DNA from: JACJYC01 sp964558465 | GTDB lineage: Bacteria; Bacteroidota; Bacteroidia; Chitinophagales; Saprospiraceae | Direction: 5' to 3' | Length of the DNA: 64,000 nt | NCBI GenBank assembly: GCA_964558465.1 | Contig: CAZLEF010000017.1 | Location: 1-64,000, forward strand | In this document: in pieces, positions 1 through 10,053 of the stretch | Numbering within the stretch: position 1 is the first letter of the stretch | Layout: every line of letters starts with the position of its first letter | Program-made: the position numbers and the translations under genes | The notes under the pieces: model-generated | What the model was told of the DNA's origin: nothing | The model's input: only the letters and a program-made list of their open reading frames with translations | The model's database searches: none

Positions 1-512
1 TTGCAAACCTGGAGCAAACGACTCAGGATGCTTTCCACGTCTTCCCCGACGTAGCCTGCTTCCGTAAACACGGTTGCGTCCACGATCGCGAACGGCACAT
101 TCAGAAACTTGGCGATGGTTTTGGCCAGCAGGGTTTTGCCCGTTCCGGTCTGGCCGACAAACAGGATATTGGATTTTTCAATCTCCACTTCGTCCTGTTT
201 TTGCTGACCGAGGCGTTTGTAATGGTTATATACGGCAACCGACAAAACCTTTTTGGCTTCGTCCTGACCGATCACATATTGGTCGAGATGGCCTTTGATG
301 TCTTTGGGCGTAAGCCGGTCCGGCAGGAAAAATTTTTCACGCGGCTTTTCTTTTCGTTTGCCGTATAGTTCTTCCTGAACAATTTCTCCGGCCTGCTCCA
401 CACAAACCTCACAAATATGGCCTTCCACACCTGTTACCAGGATGAGGGCTTCCGATTTGTCTCTTCCGCAAAATGAGCATCGGAAATTTTGTTTACCTTT
501 TCGCATTCCCAT
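1..512 (-). CDS. clpX: ATP-dependent Clp protease ATP-binding subunit ClpX, N-terminal part (cut by window edge)
   Basis: This is the first 170 residues of ClpX, the AAA+ unfoldase that feeds substrates to ClpP; the rest lies left of base 1. The N-terminal zinc-binding domain has two CxxC pairs (C12/C15 and C34/C37). It is followed by the AAA+ core start (YVIGQDEAKK near residue 80) and a Walker A motif GQTGTGKT at 120-127, then the EAGYVGEDVES segment. Two in-frame ATG codons (512 and 506) can serve as start. clpP and tig lie upstream on the same strand, the usual tig-clpP-clpX order, but a repeat-filled 124-base gap separates clpX from clpP. Family identity is certain; only the exact start is open. 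Confidence 0.97.
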   Translation of the reverse strand, partial: MGMRKGKQNFRCSFCGRDKSEALILVTGVEGHICEVCVEQAGEIVQEELYGKRKEKPREKFFLPDRLTPKDIKGHLDQYVIGQDEAKKVLSVAVYNHYKRLGQQKQDEVEIEKSNILFVGQTGTGKTLLAKTIAKFLNVPFAIVDATVFTEAGYVGEDVESILSRLLQVC

Positions 513-532
513 CGGATCATTTTTTCATTGCT

Positions 533-627
533 GTTGATTCGTTGATTTGTTGATTTGTTGATTTGAAACGACAGTCCTCAAATCAACAAATCAACACTTC
601 AACACATCAACCACGCGTACCGCGTGG
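533..627. repeat. Inverted pair of octamer arrays plus CCACGCG palindrome
   Basis: Between clpP and clpX, units of GTTGATTT (period 8) run from 533 to about 565. The complementary units AAATCAAC run from about 579 to 610, so the two arms can pair across a short centre. Immediately after comes the palindrome CCACGCGTACCGCGTGG (611-627). The region is non-coding. It could fold in the clpP-clpX message or act as a REP-like element. Confidence 0.85.
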
Positions 628-636
628 CAAGCCAAA

Positions 637-1347
637 TTAAAGGCTGGCTTTCCTGGGATTCTTCCGGTCAAGCACTTCGTCTACCAGGCCGTATTCCTTG
701 GCTTCCTGCGAGGTGAGCCAGTTGTCGCGGTCACAATCTTTTTCAATCTGGTCGTAAGGTTTACCGGTATGGAAGCTCAGGATATCATACAATTCCTTCT
801 GGTGTTCCTTGATCAGCTTATAGTAGATCTCCATATCGGAAACCTGGCCCTGCAGACCGCCGTGGGGCTGGTGGATCATCACCCGGCTGTGGTGCAGGCA
901 GGTGCGTTTGCCTTTCAGGCCGGAAGCCAGCAGTACGGCGGCCATGGAAGCGGCAAGCCCCGTACAGATCGTGGCCACATCCGGAGAAACATATTGCATG
1001 GTATCATAAATGCCCAGGCCTGCAATAACAGAACCGCCGGGGCTGTTGATGAACAACTGAACGTCCCGCTTGGGGTCGGCGGATTCCAGGAACAATAATT
1101 GGGCCTGGATCACATTCGCTACATAATCGTTAACCGGGACACCCATGAAGATGATCCGGTCCATCATCAGGCGCGAAAAAACATCCAGGCCGACAATGTT
1201 CATCTGCCGCTCCTCGATCACATTGGGTGTGAACGCCTGAATATTGGTGTAACCGGTCATGGATTTCTGCGCGTATCTTTCCAGGTGCATGCTGCTCATA
1301 CCCAAATGGTTGACAGCATATTTCATAAATTCGTCTTGATTGAACAT
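637..1347 (-). CDS. clpP: ATP-dependent Clp protease proteolytic subunit ClpP
   Basis: This is the serine peptidase subunit of the cytoplasmic Clp protease, which degrades proteins unfolded by ClpX. The catalytic triad is visible: Ser134 in GLAASMAA, His159 in MIHQPHGG and Asp208 in DCDRDNW. The oligomerisation and oxyanion segment INSPGGSV is at 101-107. Its 236 residues are slightly more than the usual 195-220 because of a longer N-terminus (about 40 residues before the conserved core), which may be partly a propeptide or reflect a later true start. It lies between tig and clpX on the same strand, as in many bacteria. Confidence 0.97.
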   Translation of the reverse strand: MFNQDEFMKYAVNHLGMSSMHLERYAQKSMTGYTNIQAFTPNVIEERQMNIVGLDVFSRLMMDRIIFMGVPVNDYVANVIQAQLLFLESADPKRDVQLFINSPGGSVIAGLGIYDTMQYVSPDVATICTGLAASMAAVLLASGLKGKRTCLHHSRVMIHQPHGGLQGQVSDMEIYYKLIKEHQKELYDILSFHTGKPYDQIEKDCDRDNWLTSQEAKEYGLVDEVLDRKNPRKASL

Positions 1348-1445
1348 ATTTGGTGTTTGGTTAAACAGAATCGTATTCGGGAAGATTCCTCCTTATTAAC
1401 AAATCTTTCCTGTCCAGGTTGAAAGGCCCGCAAAAGAAAACATTT

Positions 1446-2846
1446 TTATTCCTCTTCGTCGTGGAAATGCTCGTGATGATGGTGGTGATGATGGCCGCTC
1501 AGCTCGGTCCGGATCTGGTTGAATTCTTCCGCGCTAACCCGCCGTTCCACGAGTTTGACATGCCCCTTGAGGGCAGCGGTAATGGCGGACGCCACCGCTT
1601 CTTCGTACACCTGGTTGTTGCCCTTTTCCCGGTCGGTTTCCATGAACCGGTGGGCCAGGGTCTCCAGCATCGTTTCATCCTGCAGGTATTGCCGGAACCG
1701 GTTTTTATACACTTCGAGCAGTTGTGCTTCCGTCACCTCCACATCAAGGCGGTCCATCAGTTTTTCCCGGATCAGGGTCCACCTCAAATTTTCGGCAAAA
1801 TGGTAATATTGATGCTCAAAGTCGTGCGGCCTGGTTTTTTTCATGTCTGCCAGGAGCCATCTTTTTAAAAAATCATCGGGCAGCGGCAGATCATTTTTTT
1901 CGATCAGGGCATCCTGGGCCTTGCGGTAGAAAACCACATCGGACTGTGAATTGAAATACCGCTCGATATCTTCCCGGATGGCGCGCCGGGCCTGTTCCTC
2001 GGTCGTTACTTCTTCTCCGAAGACCTTCTGGAACAATTCGGCGTCCAGGTCCGCTTTTTCAAATCGTTTGACCTCCAGGATGGTCGCTTCGTAATGGTGT
2101 CCTGCCGTTTGGTCATCACCTTCCTCCAGACCCAGGAAATGCTTGCGGACGTATGCTTCGGTCGCTCCTTCTTCCAGGTTGAAAACGTCAATTTCCAGGG
2201 TATCGCCGGATTTGTGTTTCAGGAATTCGGATTTGACGCTGTCCTCGAGCCTTTCCACCAGGATCTCAAATTCGTTGGTACGGCCGCCGTCCTTCGGTTT
2301 TCCGTCTTCCAGTTCCCGGATCTTTAAACGGACAATGTCGTTGGCCTGAATATCCGTTTCAACCTGGACTTGTTTGCCCTGGCGATCACGGAGACCTTCC
2401 AGTTCCGCATCAATATCGCTCTCGGGTATATCGATCGCCAGCCATTCGTATTCGTCCTGGGGAGAAACGCCCCGGAGTTCAAATTGAGGCGCGACGCCCA
2501 GGTCGAATTTGAACTCCAGGTCCGAAAGCTCGCTGGTGTCCAGTTCATGCAGGTCCTGGTTCTCGCTGGCCAGCGGATAACCCAGCGTTTCCAGGTTTTG
2601 CTGGGTCAGAAACGTGTTCAACTCTTTTTGAAGCAACTTCTCGATGATATCCGCCAACAGCGGTTTACCATAAAATTTGCGGATCACGCTGGCAGGCGTT
2701 TTGCCTTTGCGGAAACCCTTCAATTGGGCTTTTTTGCGGTATTTATCCAGCTCCTGACGAAAATCTTGTTCGTAGTCGCTTTTTTCGATAGTGACGGTTA
2801 AAGAGACATTTAAATTGTCAATATCTTTTCTGACAACCTGTGGCAT
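1446..2846 (-). CDS. tig: Trigger factor (ribosome-associated chaperone)
   Basis: Trigger factor binds the ribosome exit tunnel and shields nascent chains. The ribosome-docking signature GFRKGKTP is near residue 45. A central FKBP-like domain (about 160-260) and a long helical C-terminal domain follow. The length of 466 residues is typical. The last 20 residues hold seven consecutive histidines followed by an acidic stretch (HEHFHDEEE), an unusual, potentially metal-binding tail. It is encoded upstream of clpP and clpX on the same strand with a 98-base gap to clpP, so the three form a proteostasis group. Confidence 0.95.
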   Translation of the reverse strand: MPQVVRKDIDNLNVSLTVTIEKSDYEQDFRQELDKYRKKAQLKGFRKGKTPASVIRKFYGKPLLADIIEKLLQKELNTFLTQQNLETLGYPLASENQDLHELDTSELSDLEFKFDLGVAPQFELRGVSPQDEYEWLAIDIPESDIDAELEGLRDRQGKQVQVETDIQANDIVRLKIRELEDGKPKDGGRTNEFEILVERLEDSVKSEFLKHKSGDTLEIDVFNLEEGATEAYVRKHFLGLEEGDDQTAGHHYEATILEVKRFEKADLDAELFQKVFGEEVTTEEQARRAIREDIERYFNSQSDVVFYRKAQDALIEKNDLPLPDDFLKRWLLADMKKTRPHDFEHQYYHFAENLRWTLIREKLMDRLDVEVTEAQLLEVYKNRFRQYLQDETMLETLAHRFMETDREKGNNQVYEEAVASAITAALKGHVKLVERRVSAEEFNQIRTELSGHHHHHHHEHFHDEEE

Positions 2847-2894
2847 AATGTGGCGATCGTTTGGATAAAAAATATATTAGAGAAGCATAATACT

Positions 2895-3062
2895 TGAGGA
2901 ATTGAAGAATCGAGGAATTGATTTTTGACTGGCTGTCAGTCCGTTTTCAAAACCCCAAAGAGGATGCGAGGATGCAATTTAATCTGCCCTCGACCGCCCA
3001 AAAGGCGGTTAAAATTCCTCAATTCCTCGATTCCTCAATTCCTCGGTTCCTCGGTTCCTCAA
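2895..3062. repeat. Inverted pair of octamer arrays upstream of tig
   Basis: The left arm (2895-2921) is built of GAGGAATT/GAAGAATC-type units. The right arm (3014-3062) is the near-exact complement with six units of TTCCTCNN at period 8. Between them lie two copies of GAGGATGC and a small GACCGCCC-AAAA-GGCGGTT hairpin near 2993-3011. There is no open reading frame with coding character. The element sits between the tig start and tRNA-Leu. Confidence 0.85.
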
Positions 3063-3071
3063 CTAAATAAG

Positions 3072-3153
3072 TGCGGGTGGAGGGACTCGAACCCCCATGC
3101 CTTGCGGCGCTAGATCCTAAGTCTAGTACGTCTACCAATTTCGCCACACCCGC
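3072..3153 (-). tRNA. tRNA-Leu, anticodon UAG
   Basis: The reverse strand folds as a class II tRNA. The acceptor stem GCGGGTG pairs with CACCCGC. The D-arm starts GCGAAATTGGTAGACG. The anticodon loop reads CTTAGGA, giving anticodon TAG. A long variable arm (GCGCCGCAAGGCAT) and the T-loop GGTTCGAGTCC follow. The discriminator base is A and CCA is not encoded. The long variable arm and the anticodon both indicate leucine. Confidence 0.96.
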
Positions 3154-3279
3154 AAAAAACAGGCCTTTCTGAAAAAGCGCCGCAAAGATAACGGTTTTTT
3201 AGGATATCAGGTTCGTTTTTGCAGATTTTAATCTCAGCCTCTTCCCCGGAAAAAGCAAACTGCATAATGCGGAATCCGC

Positions 3280-3287
3280 TACCTTTG
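3280..3287 (+). promoter_or_regulatory. -7 promoter box for fbp
   Basis: TACCTTTG matches the Bacteroidota -7 consensus TAnnTTTG and lies 21 bases before the fbp ATG at 3309. It falls inside the longer reading frame that opens at 3219, so it argues for the shorter start. Confidence 0.7.
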
Positions 3288-3308
3288 TGGCGCCTAACCA
3301 AATCAAAT

Positions 3309-4319
3309 ATGGACCGGATCATCACCCTGGATGAATTTATTCTCAGGCGCCAGAAAGATTTCCCGTTTGCCAGCGGCGAGCTGACGGGATTGCTTCGGGA
3401 TATCGGCGTTGCCGCCAAGATCGTCAACCGCGAAGTCAACAAAGCGGGGCTGTTGCCGATATTGGGCCGGGCCGACCAGCAAAACGTCACCGGCGACGAA
3501 GTGCAAAAACTGGACCTTTACGCGAATGAAAAACTGATCGACTGCCTCAAGAACAGCGGCGAATGCGCCGGCGTCGCCTCGGAAGAAGCGGAAGACTTCA
3601 TTTCCTTTCCGTCGACCGACGGCAAAACCTCCAAATACGTAGTTGTCTTTGATCCGCTCGACGGCTCCTCCAATATCGATGTGAACGTCTCCGTCGGTAC
3701 GATCTTCGGCATCTACCGGCGTGTCAGCGACCCTGCCGGGCCTTGTACAGTGGAGGATTTTCTGCAGAAAGGGACCGAACTCGCCGCCGCCGGTTATGTG
3801 CTCTACGGCACTTCCACGCTCCTGGTGTACTCTACCGGCAGGGGTGTCAACGTATTTACCCTCGACCCCACCATCGGCGAGTTCTGCCTGTCGCACAAAG
3901 ACATCCAGATCCCCGCCCGCGGCAATTATTACTCCGTCAACCAGGGGTATTACCTCAAATTTGATGTGGAAATGCGCCGGTATATCGATCACTGCTCCGA
4001 CCTGAACCTGCGCCTGCGGTACATCGGCTCCATGGTGTCCGACATCCACCGCATCTTGTTTCAGGGCGGCATTTTCCTGTACCCCAATACCCGGAAATAT
4101 GCGCTGGGCAAACTGCGCCTGGTGTACGAATGCAACCCCTTGTCCTTCATCGTCGAACAAGCCGGGGGCAAGGCCATGACCTGTCAGCTCGAACGCATTC
4201 TCGACCTGCCGGTCGACCACCTGCACCAACGGGCTACCATCGCCATCGGCTCGCCCGATATGGTGGACGATATGCGGGCGTTTGTGCTGAAGTATAGCGC
4301 ACCGCCTACGTTTAAGTAG
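3309..4319 (+). CDS. fbp: Class I fructose-1,6-bisphosphatase
   Basis: This enzyme hydrolyses fructose-1,6-bisphosphate to fructose-6-phosphate in gluconeogenesis, in the cytoplasm, with Mg2+. The class I metal and phosphate site DPLDGSSNIDVN is clear at about residues 115-126, preceded by the EEAE metal-binding segment. The C-terminal substrate-binding region (NTRKYALGKLRLVYECNP and EQAGGKA) is intact. The 336-residue length from the 3309 ATG is normal for the family. The open frame extends to 3219, but the added residues do not resemble the family and contain the promoter box. Confidence 0.95.
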   Translation: MDRIITLDEFILRRQKDFPFASGELTGLLRDIGVAAKIVNREVNKAGLLPILGRADQQNVTGDEVQKLDLYANEKLIDCLKNSGECAGVASEEAEDFISFPSTDGKTSKYVVVFDPLDGSSNIDVNVSVGTIFGIYRRVSDPAGPCTVEDFLQKGTELAAAGYVLYGTSTLLVYSTGRGVNVFTLDPTIGEFCLSHKDIQIPARGNYYSVNQGYYLKFDVEMRRYIDHCSDLNLRLRYIGSMVSDIHRILFQGGIFLYPNTRKYALGKLRLVYECNPLSFIVEQAGGKAMTCQLERILDLPVDHLHQRATIAIGSPDMVDDMRAFVLKYSAPPTFK

Positions 4320-4477
4320 ATGAGGAATTGTCCAAAGGACCCCTTTTGGGAGGAATCGAGGATGCTGCCTGCCACGCCGCCGGCGTGGAGGATGCGAGGA
4401 TGCGAGGATGCGAGGATGCGCGTGCCACGCCACAGGCGTGGAGGATGCGAGGACCCCGTTTCGCATCCTCCAAGTCT
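4320..4477. repeat. GAGGATGC octamer array with two CCACGCC palindromes
   Basis: The space between fbp and the reverse-strand membrane protein holds GAGGAATT/GAGGAATC units, two palindromes CCACGCC-N3-GGCGTGG (4372-4388 and 4425-4441), several tandem GAGGATGC units between them and a final complementary GCATCCTC. Short open frames here merely read the repeat and are not genes. Confidence 0.85.
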
Positions 4478-4481
4478 GCAA

Positions 4482-4952
4482 CTACTCCCGCCCCAGATTC
4501 CAACGCCGCCAGACCGACACGATCAGCCGCACCGGAAACAAAACTCCCGCAATCACACTCCCCACACCAAACAGCAGGTATTCCGTGCGGACGTACATGA
4601 TCCATTTCCGCTGTTCTTCGTAATGCGACGCCCCGACCAGCGCCCCGGGGCCCCTTTCATCCAGAAAGATCTGGAAAAAATTCACCTCCTGGATCAACAG
4701 AAAAACAGCGGGTATGCTCAGGAAGACCAGGGTTATCTTCAACCATTGCAGATGGGTCAGAAAAGTATAGGGCAATAAAAAGGTGTACCGCGTCAGCGTG
4801 ATGAATACTACGATAAAAATGGCGTTCATCCTGAAAAACGGGAACCCCGGAATATTCGCCCGGATGGGCCATAAGATCCCGGTCATGATAGCGAGGGTGA
4901 TGATCCACCAGATGATTTCAAGCTTTAGATATAATAAGGCTTTCCCTTTCAT
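4482..4952 (-). CDS. Small integral membrane protein of unknown function
   Basis: I do not recognise a family. The 156-residue product has about four hydrophobic segments (roughly residues 11-29, 42-62, 70-88 and 122-142) with basic residues at the ends, so it should sit in the inner membrane. A charged, presumably exposed loop (HYEEQRKWIMYVRTEY) precedes the last segment. It is convergent with fbp and divergent from sucA, so it has no operon partner. The coding call rests on the coherent membrane topology and the lack of an alternative frame. Confidence 0.65.
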   Translation of the reverse strand: MKGKALLYLKLEIIWWIITLAIMTGILWPIRANIPGFPFFRMNAIFIVVFITLTRYTFLLPYTFLTHLQWLKITLVFLSIPAVFLLIQEVNFFQIFLDERGPGALVGASHYEEQRKWIMYVRTEYLLFGVGSVIAGVLFPVRLIVSVWRRWNLGRE

Positions 4953-5101
4953 GTTTTTTCCTTTTGCGGTAGTTCATTTTGGTTGGCGGCCATTGAACAA
5001 CATTGAACAACAACAATCCACCACCCAATTGCGTTTAGGACGGCAATTGCCGGCTCTCTAAAATTGTTCGCTTTTTCTGAGCATCTAATGTAAAGACGGC
5101 A

Positions 5102-5109
5102 TAACTTTG
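5102..5109 (+). promoter_or_regulatory. -7 promoter box for sucA
   Basis: TAACTTTG fits TAnnTTTG and ends 21 bases before the ATG at 5131. The alternative TTG start at 5107 lies in the box itself and is therefore unlikely. Confidence 0.7.
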
Positions 5110-5130
5110 TACCGCAAAATTATATCTGAA

Positions 5131-7890
<2,760 letters not shown>

Positions 7891-8017
7891 TTCCACGACA
7901 GAATGTTCTATTAAAATGTCCCCGTTTCATTTCAGTCTTGGTTGACCGGATCAAAGAGTCAAAATCCGAATAGAGAAAATCCGAACTTCCATGGCTCAAT
8001 GAGTGTTTTAATATTTA

Positions 8018-8025
8018 TATATTTG
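8018..8025 (+). promoter_or_regulatory. -7 promoter box for the DUF433/DUF5615 pair
   Basis: TATATTTG matches the Bacteroidota -7 consensus and ends 17 bases before the ATG at 8043. The upstream GTG at 8025 and ATG at 8031 lie in or too close to it. Confidence 0.65.
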
Positions 8026-8042
8026 TGAAAATGATTGTCATC

Positions 8043-8279
8043 ATGAATGAAGAATTGTTAAGAAGGATTACGGTCGACCCCAAAATCTGCCATGGAAAAC
8101 CCACTGTGCGCGGCCTTAGATATCCCGTTGAGAATATCCTGGAATTGTTGGCTTCCAAGATGACCCATGCCCAGATACTGGCAGATTATGAAGATCTGGA
8201 GGAAGAAGACCTTCAGGCGTGTCTGTTCTTTGCAATGCGGCTGGCAAAAGTTAAACATATAGGATCGTTGGTGGCATGA
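8043..8279 (+). CDS. DUF433-family antitoxin
   Basis: This is a 78-residue protein of the DUF433 family, small winged-helix-like proteins found as antitoxins. The family hallmark ITVDPKICHGKPTVRGLRYPVENILELLA is present, followed by the typical TxxQILADYEDLEEEDLQA segment. It overlaps the next gene by four bases, the usual arrangement of a toxin-antitoxin pair, and such antitoxins normally also repress the operon. The pair is AT-richer than its neighbours, as expected for a mobile module. The start was chosen to lie downstream of the promoter box. Confidence 0.88.
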   Translation: MNEELLRRITVDPKICHGKPTVRGLRYPVENILELLASKMTHAQILADYEDLEEEDLQACLFFAMRLAKVKHIGSLVA

Positions 8280-8629
8280 AATTCATCGTCGATGCGCAAT
8301 TGCCGAAAATCTTAGCAAGGTGGCTTTCTGCTAAAGGTTTCGATGCTATTCATACTCTTGATCTGCCTGAAAAAAACAAAACTTCCGATGAGTTTATCAA
8401 TGAATTGTCAATTCGGGAAAAAAGGATAGTTATTTCCAAAGATTCCGATTTTTATGACCGGTATTTCCGAAAATTGGAACCTCACAAATTAATTTACCTG
8501 ACTACGGGCAATATTAGCACTGAGGAGTTAATCCAACTTTTTGATCGAAATTTGGATAGGATATTAGGCGAAATTGAAGTCAACTTTGTAGTTGAAATTA
8601 CCAGGACAACCATTATAACTATCGATTAG
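8276..8629 (+). CDS. DUF5615 PIN-like toxin
   Basis: This is a 117-residue PIN-like (Mut7-C type) putative ribonuclease toxin. The N-terminal MKFIVDAQLPKILARWL gives the first acidic residue of the PIN active site (D6). KTSDEFINELS and VISKDSDFYDRY supply the further conserved acidic residues. It is the partner of the DUF433 antitoxin encoded immediately upstream with a four-base overlap. The gene for a secreted nuclease-like protein follows three bases after its stop. The function is known only from family association. Confidence 0.87.
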   Translation: MKFIVDAQLPKILARWLSAKGFDAIHTLDLPEKNKTSDEFINELSIREKRIVISKDSDFYDRYFRKLEPHKLIYLTTGNISTEELIQLFDRNLDRILGEIEVNFVVEITRTTIITID

Positions 8630-8632
8630 TAA

Positions 8633-9868
8633 GTGAAGTATACAATTTTTTTCGTCCTCATAATCGTTTCATTGTTCCTGGCAGCTGCCAAGCCGCCGCC
8701 CTGGGGTTTCTTCGGCCACCGCCGCATCAACCGGCTGGCCGTATTCACCTTGCCTCCTGCCATGGGCGGTTTTTTCAAGCGCCATATCGAATACATCACC
8801 GAACACGCCGTCGACCCGGATAAAAGGCGGTACGCCACCCGGCACGAAGCCGTCCGGCATTATATCGATATCGACCGCTGGGGCAAGCACCCCTTCCCGG
8901 ATGTTCCCCGCGGCTGGACGGACGCCCTGATGAAATTCACCTCCCTGCATGTGATTACCGGGAAGGGCGACACCCTTGCCTTCGCCAAAGACACCCTTGG
9001 CGGTGTCCAGCCCGTTTTTACCTTTCGGGATACCCTGAACGGGAATGCCTATGGGGTATCGGCGCAGCGGTACCGGCAATTTTTCCAGGACCATATCCTT
9101 CCGCTGTATTACGAGGAGGAATGGGTCATTCCTTGCGACAGCCTCAAGGCCCTGTTTGGCCCGGCCGGCCAAAACCTGGACTGCAACAGCGCATTCGCCC
9201 TCGACCATTTTTCGGAATACGGCATCCTGCCCTACCATTTGCTGAAAATGCAACGGGACCTGACAGAGGCGTTCCGGCTTAAAAACACGCCCCGGATCCT
9301 CCGGCTGGCCGCCGAAATGGGCCATTACCTGGGCGACGCGCACGTGCCCTTGCACACCACCGAAAATTACAACGGCCAGTTGACCGGCCAGGAGGGCATA
9401 CACGCTTTCTGGGAAAGCCGCCTGCCGGAACTCTATGCCGACAAAGAATACGATTTCTGGGTAGGGCCCGCCGAATATATCGAAGACCCCAAGGCGTTTT
9501 TCTGGCAAACCGTTCTGGAGAGCCACTTGCTGGTAGACAGCGTGCTGACCATCGAGATGGACCTGCGCCGCAACTTTCCCGCCGACCGGCAATATTGTTT
9601 TGAAGAAAGGCTGGACCAGACCGTCCGCACCCAGTGCGAAGCCTTTGCCCGGGAATACAGCAACCGCCTGGAGGGCATGGTGGAGGCCCGAATGCGGCAG
9701 GCCGTTCACGCCATCGGCAGTTCCTGGTATACAGCCTGGGTGGACGCCGGACAGCCGGACCTGAACCTGCTGACGCCCGGCGCATTGTCGAAGGCCGAAC
9801 AAACCGAGATCGAAAACCTTGAGGTGCAGTTTAAAAACGGGCAGGAGCGGGGAAGGAAACACGAATAA
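8633..9868 (+). CDS. Secreted zinc-dependent phospholipase C / S1-P1 nuclease-like protein
   Basis: The 411-residue product starts with a signal peptide (hydrophobic residues 3-19) directly followed by PPPWGFFGHRRIN. The N-terminal Trp and the later His/Asp residues (HYIDIDRW, AEMGHYLGDAHVPLHTTEN) resemble the tri-zinc site of the P1 nuclease/phospholipase C superfamily. It should act in the periplasm or outside on nucleic acid or phosphoester substrates; which one cannot be told. The start is a GTG three bases after the DUF5615 stop. Translation may be coupled, but the genes are probably functionally unrelated. Parts of the reverse strand are open but show no family match. Confidence 0.8.
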   Translation: MKYTIFFVLIIVSLFLAAAKPPPWGFFGHRRINRLAVFTLPPAMGGFFKRHIEYITEHAVDPDKRRYATRHEAVRHYIDIDRWGKHPFPDVPRGWTDALMKFTSLHVITGKGDTLAFAKDTLGGVQPVFTFRDTLNGNAYGVSAQRYRQFFQDHILPLYYEEEWVIPCDSLKALFGPAGQNLDCNSAFALDHFSEYGILPYHLLKMQRDLTEAFRLKNTPRILRLAAEMGHYLGDAHVPLHTTENYNGQLTGQEGIHAFWESRLPELYADKEYDFWVGPAEYIEDPKAFFWQTVLESHLLVDSVLTIEMDLRRNFPADRQYCFEERLDQTVRTQCEAFAREYSNRLEGMVEARMRQAVHAIGSSWYTAWVDAGQPDLNLLTPGALSKAEQTEIENLEVQFKNGQERGRKHE

Positions 9869-9900
9869 AAAAAAGTGGGACTTCCGTTCGGAAAGTCCCA
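9867..9900 (-). terminator. Intrinsic terminator facing left
   Basis: TGGGACTT (9876-9883) pairs with AAGTCCCA (9893-9900) around a short C/G-rich loop. Read on the reverse strand the hairpin is followed by eight T residues (9874-9867). It can stop transcripts coming from the sensor kinase gene; on the forward strand no T-run follows. Confidence 0.7.
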
Positions 9901-9995
9901 TCATCAAACACGCTTCTTGTTGATAAGTGAATAGGAAGGATGATAATCTTAAACGATATAACGGGACAAATCTAAGCAGAAAAGAAAAACGGGGA

Positions 9996-10015
9996 AACCC
10001 CATGAAAATGGGGTT
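9996..10015 (-). terminator. Hairpin with GAAA loop downstream of the sensor kinase
   Basis: AACCCCAT-GAAA-ATGGGGTT is a perfect 8-base-pair stem when read on the forward strand (the loop reads TTTC on the reverse strand). On the reverse strand a GC-poor pyrimidine tract follows, so it may be a weak first terminator 39 bases after the kinase stop codon. Confidence 0.5.
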
Positions 10016-10053
10016 GGAGGTTAAAAGTGTTAAATTTATGTTAATCCTTCCTT

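Noticed and set aside
2925..3113. Small protein ending in the tRNA-Leu gene
   Set aside because: It runs through the repeat block into the tRNA; there is no coding signature.
3303..4481. Reverse open frame covering fbp and the repeat block
   Set aside because: Antisense to fbp and partly made of repeat sequence.
8669..10003. Reverse-strand open frame of 444 codons opposite the P1-nuclease-like gene
   Set aside because: It has no recognisable domain, and it lies antisense to a frame with a signal peptide and a zinc-site pattern. GC-rich third positions keep the opposite frame open by chance.
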